Source of the DNA: Hyphochytrium catenoides
Lineage: Eukaryota; Sar; Hyphochytriomycetes; Hyphochytriales; Hyphochytriaceae
Length of the DNA stretch: 13,973 bases
Assembly: GCA_900088475.1 (NCBI GenBank)
Contig: FLMG01002850.1
Span: forward strand, 1 to 13,973
Direction of reading: 5' to 3'
In this document: positions 7,950 to 13,973 of the stretch, piece by piece
How positions within the stretch are numbered: position 1 is the stretch's first letter
How the letters are laid out: each line of letters starts with the position of its first letter
Notes under the pieces: model-generated
What the model was told of the DNA's origin: nothing
Database searches by the model: none
The model's input: the letters and a program-made list of their open reading frames with translations, nothing else
Made by a program: the position numbers and the translations under genes

Positions 7950-10559
7950 ATGATGGCTGGTAGCATGGAGGAGGCGAGAGGCGTTCAAGAACTATCGGCA
8001 GCAGAGTCTTCCACAACGCCAGGCTCTTTTGTGAAACAGTCACTGTCGGGGGATGCCAGCCAAGTTCAACCTGCTAATCGACCTCAGCAGGCATCGGCAG
8101 AGGAGGCCATAAAAGTTGACGCAGATCCTCTCGGCAGGCAGGAGGGAGTTAATGCTTACACTGCAAGTGTGAAGGAGCAGTCCGCCGCACCTGCGGCATC
8201 GTCATTACCTAAGGCTGAAGTGCTGCCGGCCCTGTCAGGTTACCCATCTGCAGCTTTATCATCTGCAGGACCACAAGCGTTGGTGAGCCTGCCCTCTCCG
8301 GAGCAAAAGAATATTCCTATGACCACAAGAAGGCTGGAACAAAATGACTCAGACGATTCAGAGGACTCGGAAGAAGACAGTTCGAGTTCGGAAAGCGACA
8401 CCTCTCCCGCAGTTGACCCTCCATCTAAAGCACCCATACAAGCAGTCCAACCCTTGCCAAGGCATATTCCGGACGACATACTGTTCGCAGCAGAATACGC
8501 AGAGGTTCAAGCAGTTTCCAGTCAAATGGCTATGACACAGATCGACCCAAACCAATTCAGGCCTGTTCCGCCTTCCGCGAATGAAGTAGATGAGGAGGAA
8601 TCCAGTGAGGACGAAGGCGAACTAGAAGCCAATGTCAATGAAGGGCCGGATCTGGAGCATGCTACGAAGAGCGGAAGAGGGAGAAAGACGGCGACGGAGG
8701 TGGAGGGTGAGGATTCAACGGAGCCTCCCAAGACCGCGCACGAGGTGGTACAGGTAGGTGTATGGGGGGCCTTCTACTTCCTGTACAACTCCTTGTGATT
8801 GTTCCCCCTTATTCATCGGTACTAGCTTCATGCTCTCGATCAAATAGCTGAGCCCCTCCTCTCTTCTGGTCTTAGGCGCCAGTTCAGAAGGTTGAAATAA
8901 CAATCCTTCCCGAGCACCAGCTGGAGCTGGCAGGGACTGTCCTTCACGTAAACAAGCAAGAGCTCGTGGCCGTAGTCCGGGGTTTAGCGGTGGGTACAGA
9001 AATCAGCGAATCCTTTATCGCTCTTCAAAGTATTCAATAACGCCCTGCAATAACAGAATTCAAAGGCCCTAGACGTCGGAAGCATCCTGTGCTTCGAATC
9101 CAAAGATGTGCTAGGCGCGGTAAGTGAGGGGCTCAACAATGAGGATAACGGGACAGGATCAAAAGCAACCGTACCAACTCACTTCTACTATTTCTCTGGA
9201 AACAAATGTGCTGTAGGTGGACGACGTCTTCGGGCCAGTGTCGCTACCCATGTACACGGTATGTTATTCCTTGATCCTTAGTCATCTCGACCACTGTGTT
9301 TATCATCGCTAACCGATTCCACAGATCCGCTTTGAGTCAGTTACCGCTATTCCCGAGGGTGCAGTGGGCGGAGCGTCTGTCTTTTGCGTAACAAATTATT
9401 CCACATTCGTCAATCCAGAAGTAAGACTGTCTTACATTTACGTCATGAAGGACGGAGATTACATTTGAAGTAGAGGGGCAAGACGGAGGGGATATAAAGA
9501 AGGAGCGGCACCATCGACGCTTCTAAATAGAAGCTAATCTTCTCCCTCATCTTCTTGACCAGACACTGCATACTAAAGGCTCCGATGCTTCGAATCTCTA
9601 CGATGAAGAACCGGATTCCGATGTAAGTACTTTTCCGTAATCAACTTCCGTTACGTCTGACCTGGTGCTCCTAGGATGTCGAATTTTCAGATGACGAAGC
9701 GGAAGCAGCAGCAAAGGCAGCCAAGAAAGCAAGGTATCATTAACAAATCAGCCCGAGTGCTAAGTTCTTGCAAAAATCCGACGTTTCCGCACGTCTAGGA
9801 AGCGAAACCGAAACCGCGCTGACCTTGACAAGACCCAGAGCGACGCCACCAGCAGCTCCAGGTCAGTGCCCAGCGAAAGGGGCCGCGGTGATCAGCAGTC
9901 TTACCAACCAGGAGGGGCCAGACAAGAAGGAAGAAAGCAAAATGGTAAGCGGCTGCTCTTGCTCCTGCATTGGTTGGTCAACTAAAAAGGGCAATGGACC
10001 GTTTAAACGCCAGGCCAGGGTAATCAGCAAAGGTACACAGCTCACAACGGTGGTGGCCACCAGCGGCAATATCGTGAACCCAGACATGGGGTGCAAGCTG
10101 GAACCTTTCATCATGGCTATCATGGGGGGCCTTACCACTATTCACAACCGCAATATGGACAACCAATGCACTCTTACCCTTCTCACCCCTATCCGCCTGC
10201 GGCGCCCGAAGTCCGTTACATCTATGTCCCAGTGCCCCAGATGCCTGATCAGGCAGGATACTTCCCACCACAGCAACCACCAACCCAATTTCCAGGCTAC
10301 AGTCATGGCAACATAACTCCATCTCACTATCCCCCCAGCACATACAGATCGGAGGCAGCTGGCAGCAGCTACACGGCTGTCAGACCCTCGACCCAGCAAG
10401 AGCCAGCCAGCCTTGTGCCAGAGGTGAGATTGAAACCCCTCGAGTCGTTCTTCTCTCTATCAAATGGCTAATTTCTTTATTGTCTAGTACTCTTTGGACC
10501 TCCCTGGTTATTACAATACGCCGGGTGACGATGAACAAGAGTCCCACACGTCGCGATAG
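7950..10559 (+). CDS. NAF1: H/ACA snoRNP assembly factor NAF1 (10 exons)
   Basis: Exons are 7950-8753, 8876-8989, 9057-9119, 9217-9258, 9325-9420, 9563-9622, 9675-9733, 9799-9944, 10014-10423 and 10488-10559 (stop TAG), 1866 nt for 621 residues. All nine introns (52-142 nt) are GT-AG with consistent phase. NAF1 is a nuclear factor that holds dyskerin/Cbf5 during assembly of H/ACA RNPs (pseudouridylation guides, telomerase RNA) and is later replaced by GAR1. The GAR1-like core spans about 269-373 and reads through LELAGTVLHV, a LDVGSILCFE strand, LGAVDDVFGPVSLPMYTIRFE and YSTFVNPE. It is followed by the family motif KGSDASNLYDEE (378-389) and a basic KKARKRNRNR stretch (about 410-419). The N-terminal 268 residues are disordered, with Ser/Asp/Glu tracts (133-150 and 212-226). 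The C-terminal tail 462-598 is Pro/Tyr/His/Gln-rich, as in NAF1 orthologues. Two in-frame ATGs start the gene; the second (7953) has the better context (A at -3). Confidence 0.93.
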
Positions 10560-10748
10560 TCTGAGAAGAAGTATCATTTCCTCCCTGGCTGCCTCTGCTA
10601 CTGGTGGAGAGATGATGAAGGCGAATGATGTTTTCAGCACCACTTTAGTATAGTGTACAATAATTGGTACTCCAACCACCTATGGGGGACTCTTGCATCC
10701 TTTACGCCGAACTATTGGAATCTCACTTCTCTAAACTCCCTTCTCTAG
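10560..10748. other. Convergent intergenic spacer
   Basis: This 189-nt spacer separates the NAF1 stop from the stop of the opposing CREST-type gene. It must carry the 3' UTRs and polyadenylation signals of both genes. No canonical AATAAA is seen on either strand. Confidence 0.5.
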
Positions 10749-11276
10749 TCAACGGCGGTAAACCAAGGTAGGAGGGATGGCCGCATTGGGCGCTACGACA
10801 GGAATGGTACATGAGACTAGTGCCTGACCTAGGAATACCATCACATGCCACAGTGAGTGCCTTGTGCTATAAGAAGATGAGCCAGGCTCCCCGCATCCAG
10901 CCCAGATGTGGAAAGCCGATGCTACAAGCAATGCCAGTAGGATCCTACCAGGCCAATCCATTAAGGGCACATATCCTAAGGAGTAGAGGAACACGCCTAT
11001 CGCCAACCCACGGTCAAGGTTGCTATAACATGTTTCGTAGGAGCGGTGGTACAGGAATGAGCTCGTTGCACTGATGATGATGAAGAAGGTCTGCAGCTCA
11101 TAGCCCTTGACGTAGTAAGTCAGAGCACAGAGATAATACAAGAGATTTGTCCACACAAGGGGATCCATAATCCCACGTTGCCGTGTCGATGAGCAAGCTG
11201 CATCACATGGTTCTCCCTTGAGGTGACGCTTGATGATTTCACCCAATTCCATGCCAAAATATCTTTGGAAGACCAT
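10749..11276 (-). CDS. CREST-superfamily membrane protein (ceramidase/PAQR/TMEM8-like), single exon
   Basis: The uninterrupted 175-residue frame ends at TGA (10751-10749). Hydrophobic helices are at about 38-57, 60-78, 89-107, 110-127 and 145-163. The frame carries the three-part CREST signature: S73-x3-H77 in the second helix (SSFLYH), D88 at the start of the third (NLDRG), and H140-x3-H144 before the last helix (RHSLWHV). In alkaline ceramidases, PAQR receptors and the TMEM8/myomaker group these residues bind a zinc ion used in lipid amide or ester hydrolysis. The family normally has seven helices, but about five are seen here, so the protein is short, divergent or missing an exon. It is the only intronless gene in the window. 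ATG 11276 has A at -3 and G at +4. Met37 (11168) also has a good context, lies directly before helix 1 and would leave more promoter space towards the divergent neighbour. Substrate unknown. Confidence 0.72.
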   Translation of the reverse strand: MVFQRYFGMELGEIIKRHLKGEPCDAACSSTRQRGIMDPLVWTNLLYYLCALTYYVKGYELQTFFIIISATSSFLYHRSYETCYSNLDRGLAIGVFLYSLGYVPLMDWPGRILLALLVASAFHIWAGCGEPGSSSYSTRHSLWHVMVFLGQALVSCTIPVVAPNAAIPPTLVYRR

Positions 11277-11285
11277 CGTTGGCGA

Positions 11286-11920
11286 ATGAAGCGCGGGGGG
11301 AGAACTTGCTTGGGGTGGTTAGCCGCTAGAGTGGAGGTTATTACTCCTTTTTCAGAGTAGTCTAGCTCCCTTCAATTATTGGCGCTGTTGAGGCTGCACG
11401 GAATCTGCTCAATGAAAGTAAACGCAGAAGGGACTTCAACTCTGATGGAGGGCTAGCAAGCTTTCAAGAAGAGGTTGCTCGATGAACCTCTGGATTTGCA
11501 GGTGCACTTCGAAGGCCGGTATCTGGATAAGATGAGGGTAGTGATCGACTAGTGGTGATGGAACCCTGGCCTATCTTCTGCGTCTTCGCCTTCTTTAGCA
11601 AACAAAGTGTCACAGGTCAGACTTCTTCAGGAGCTGTACGTAAGACGATAGTCAGAGAGAACAGAGCAAAGTCCCTAGCGTGATCCCGTCATTCCTGCAG
11701 CGCGAGGACCATGAGGTAAAGCCTTGAGATGGTTCAACTGACTATTCGGCTTCGAGCAAATGTCCTGCGATTCCTTGGTGCCCTGTAGCCAAGTCCTCGC
11801 AGCCAGAATCTAGAGTTCAAGGTCATCACTGAGATCAGCGGGAATCAGGCTGTTCTCATCTCAATGAAGGTTGGAAGAGAGCACCTACTAACGGCCTCCA
11901 TGACACACAAGAATTGCTGA
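11286..11920 (+). CDS. Probable small multi-exon gene, unrecognised (3' half best supported)
   Basis: No single frame is long here, but short frames join well by splicing. The best part is the last exon 11789-11920 (44 codons, reading LEFKVITEISGNQAVLISMK, stop TGA). It is preceded by a 15-nt microexon 11701-11715 (REDHE, between TTCCTGCAG and GTAAAG), then 11616-11639 (VRLLQELY, donor GTAAGA) and 11502-11537 (VHFEGRYLDKMR). These junctions are all phase 0, with introns of 78, 61 and 73 nt. A consistent 5' end is 11286-11314 plus 11366-11417 (introns 51 and 84 nt), giving 95 residues. An alternative uses a 43-nt intron (11418-11460) and a different frame for 11366-11417. A further intron (donor GTTGGA after ISMK, with CTACTAAC as a branch site, acceptor near 11925) could change the C terminus. 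The predicted product is a charged helix followed by beta strands. I do not recognise the family. Its first ATG lies only 9 nt from the start of the divergent CREST gene. Confidence 0.4.
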
Positions 11921-12067
11921 TAGAACAACTCCAAGGCACTTCCCCTTTCCTAATCCGGATGTGCGCGTTGTCCTTGAAAGTGTAGTGTAATAAGCTCCTC
12001 TCTTTTAGAGGAACAGCCTACCCTCTGGTAGCTGAGACTTTAGCTGTAAGGGAAGTAGCAGTAATAC

Positions 12068-12086
12068 TAATACTGCAGCTGTATTA
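12068..12086. repeat. Short inverted repeat
   Basis: TAATAC (12068-12073) pairs with GTATTA (12081-12086) around a 7-nt loop that itself contains the palindrome GCAGCT/TGCAGC-like core. It is probably a chance structure in AT-rich spacer. Confidence 0.25.
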
Positions 12087-13489
12087 TTTGTATCGAGAGG
12101 GAGGAGGTTGCTGTTGTTTCGACTGCAAAGACCTCAAGATCCGATAGCTTTTCTTTGCATGTCCATACTGTTGTTGTTGGAGAGATCAGCCACAACTTGT
12201 TGCTGTCCTTCTTCTTCTTCTGCCTCATCATCATCACCTTACCCTTTCTGACTCTACAAGGACAACAGACTCCGCAGCAGCAGGCGATCAGTAAAAAATA
12301 TAGACCACCACCACGGAGCAGCCGGCCACCACCACCAGACCCTCATATTATATTGACAACAAAGAAACAGCGTCGTTGTCTGCTGTCTCTCCTTAATGAT
12401 GAATCGTCAACAACAGCCGTTGGTTTTATTGGTATGATGCTCCACGGGCGCTTCTTCTTTGTTATTCTTCATAAAGGTCAGAGGCACTTCATCCCGGTCG
12501 CGGATCGTCCATTATTATTAGGGCAAAACTCCAGGGTCTAAGGAGGGAAACCTCTCCAGGAGGAGGAGAAGAAGCTGCTTGTTCCTTGGCTGAACATGAG
12601 TCTGAGCCGACAACACCTAGAAAATTAATAGTGTTGATGAAGGGTTCTGCTCGCCGATTGTTGCTCCATTACTGCCGTCTACAGTTGAAAGAATTGTTGT
12701 CCACCATCCTTATTATCAAAGTAGTTGTCGTGGCTTTTATTACCACCAGCCCTTCTTCTTGTTGCACCACTCTTCCTTTTGTTTCAGCATCTTTTTGCTA
12801 ATCTTCTTGCGCCAGACTGTTACGGCGACCTTACTTGATGGGTTCGTGTCCCCTGACAATTATGCCTTTAGGTAGATGATAGCACTTAGGCAGCGGCAGG
12901 AGACGTGGTGGTACAATCACCACCTCCGCCGACGATAAAAATACACAAAGAGCACTCTTTCTTCTTCCAAAGGAGGATATATTTTTTTATCCATCATTCT
13001 ATAGCGAGGCCGCCACTGTTGCTGCTCCTGCTGCTGTGGTGCTTCCTACTACCGTGGTTTTAGCAGCTAGGAAGAACCCAATTTCAGCCATCGGCGACTG
13101 AAGCGACACGGACGGGAGATTATCTTCGGTTTAGCAAGCACAAGAAGACACTGATATCGATGATGCGGTTAAATAGCCGATGATGCCTAATTCGGCTGCA
13201 CTTGTCGTTCGCAACTATCTTTGTCCTGCGGACTTTTCTCTAATCACCACCGTCACACCCCGCGGTCATGATGAACACATCTCTACTATGAAGCCGCTGC
13301 GAGGACGACAGCTTTGATGCTACATCCTGGTAACAACGCAGCCAACTAGAAAAGTTCACAACTATTATGCAGGCAAATGGTGGGCAAAAAGCAGCAACAC
13401 TCGATGGCAAATTCTGCAGGGATAAAACGATAGTCGATAATCGGCATGATGCGAGCTTGTGCCAAATGCGCCAAATATGAGGAAGCAAT

Positions 13490-13504
13490 AGCAGCAGCAG
13501 CAGC
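13490..13504 (+). repeat. Trinucleotide repeat (AGC)5
   Basis: Five perfect AGC units on the plus strand. The opposite orientation (GCT) occurs about 115 nt downstream, so the two tracts are complementary. Confidence 0.85.
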
Positions 13505-13593
13505 TGTATCAGCAACGATCTTGAGTCGCGACGACACAATCTTCATCGTCTGACGCCTATTATTCTTTCTTTCAGATTAATGAGGAGGACAAT

Positions 13594-13612
13594 GCTTGCC
13601 CGCATGGCAAGC
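13594..13612. repeat. Inverted repeat, 7-bp arms, 5-nt loop
   Basis: GCTTGCC (13594-13600) pairs perfectly with GGCAAGC (13606-13612) around CGCAT. It sits immediately before the (GCT)7 tract. Confidence 0.45.
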
Positions 13613-13618
13613 TGCCCC

Positions 13619-13640
13619 GCTGCTGCTGCTGCTGCTGCTG
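13619..13640 (+). repeat. Trinucleotide repeat (GCT)7
   Basis: Seven perfect GCT units plus one G, the longest microsatellite in the window. It would read poly-Leu on the plus strand or poly-Ala on the minus strand, which accounts for the homopolymer runs in the open frames covering it. Confidence 0.9.
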
Positions 13641-13973
13641 TTAGACGGAAGAAGTAGAAGAAGGTCTTCACATGCTCGTCACAGTAATAGCCTTGGGAAC
13701 AGGTGGAAACGCCCTGCAGTAAATGGGCGGGCAGGAGCAGTAAGAAAGTTGGGGAAGAAGCTGGAGAGATTCTCATCGCCGCTTGTAGAATGCTGCCAAC
13801 CCTAAGGTTAACCGCCTGTCCACACTGCCCTAATATCGCCCCTCGTCGGTTGTAGCTCATCACCCGATAATGCTCCGCCACAAGCATCAGGAGAGATTTC
13901 TGCAACAGTTCAGAGCTGCAATAGTATCACTCGTCTCATCATTAGCACTGCAGATAACCTACTTACTACCTGA

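Larger units (their letters stand above)
11921..13973. other. Low-complexity, trinucleotide-repeat-rich region with no supported gene
   Basis: About 2 kb is filled with short runs of CTT, GTT, CAC/ACC, CAT, CAG and CTG. Examples are (GTT)3 at 12170, (CTT)4 at 12208-12220, (ACC)3 at 12304 and (CCA)4 at 12326-12337. Open frames of 60-130 codons exist on both strands (12155-12541 plus, from TTG; 13905-13543 minus; 13546-13346 minus; 13596-13805 plus). They translate to homopolymer-like Leu, Ala, Pro or Arg stretches with no domain, and overlap on opposite strands. I read this as intergenic DNA shaped by microsatellite slippage. A short terminal exon of a flanking gene would be hard to see. Confidence 0.5.

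Noticed and set aside
9088-9104. TTCGAATCC, resembling a tRNA T-loop
   Set aside because: It lies inside NAF1 exon 3, where it encodes FES of the conserved core, and no acceptor or anticodon stem surrounds it.
11474-11501. Possible 28-nt intron in the small plus-strand gene
   Set aside because: It would be about half the size of the smallest well-supported intron (52 nt). An 84-nt intron (11418-11501) explains the same junction.
11502-11921. Minus-strand reading of the small-gene region (helical-looking frames near 11430-11520)
   Set aside because: The minus frames do not link by good splice sites, whereas the plus exons have donors GTAAGA and GTAAAG and pyrimidine-rich acceptors with matching phase.
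12155-12541. 128-codon plus-strand frame in the low-complexity region
   Set aside because: It begins at TTG, not ATG, and is built of triplet-repeat translations (Leu, Pro, Phe runs).
13543-13905. 120-codon minus-strand frame with poly-alanine, followed by a 66-codon frame overlapping at its stop
   Set aside because: The alanine runs come from the CTG/CAG tracts, no domain is seen, and an opposite-strand frame is equally open.

Overview
The window looks like nuclear DNA from an intron-rich microbial eukaryote. Genes are split by short GT-AG introns (most 51-97 nt, up to 188), often with GTAAG-type donors. The products are typical eukaryotic ones: an RCC1 beta-propeller, the H/ACA snoRNP assembly factor NAF1 and a V-ATPase proteolipid-neighbour protein. 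I cannot place the organism below 'protist or alga'. No bacterial operon structure, tRNA, rRNA, CRISPR array or intact transposon is visible. All gene models were assembled by hand from open frames, splice sites and phase bookkeeping.

Layout, left to right. (1) 1-695: no confident gene. (2) 696-4587, minus strand: a nine-exon gene for a 1019-residue protein, with an N-terminal seven-bladed RCC1 propeller followed by about five IPT/TIG immunoglobulin-like domains. (3) 4588-5759: 1.2 kb divergent intergenic/promoter region. (4) 5760-6424, plus strand: a three-exon gene for a 171-residue two-helix membrane protein resembling V-ATPase subunit f / ribonuclease kappa, including a 47-nt middle exon. 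(5) 6425-7949: mostly non-coding, with two adjacent hairpins and a purine-rich tract, then ambiguous open frames. (6) 7950-10559, plus strand: a ten-exon NAF1 gene (621 residues). (7) 10749-11276, minus strand and convergent with NAF1: an intronless 175-residue membrane protein carrying the CREST-superfamily (ceramidase / PAQR / TMEM8-like) metal-site residues. (8) About 11286-11920, plus strand: a probable small multi-exon gene with a 15-nt microexon, not recognised, starting almost back-to-back with the CREST gene. (9) 11921-13973: low-complexity DNA full of short trinucleotide repeats, with no gene I can support.

The genes have unrelated housekeeping roles (RNP assembly, proton pumping, membrane lipid or protein handling) and do not form a pathway. 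The most unusual item is the RCC1-IPT architecture. No new defence, mobile or biosynthetic system is supported.
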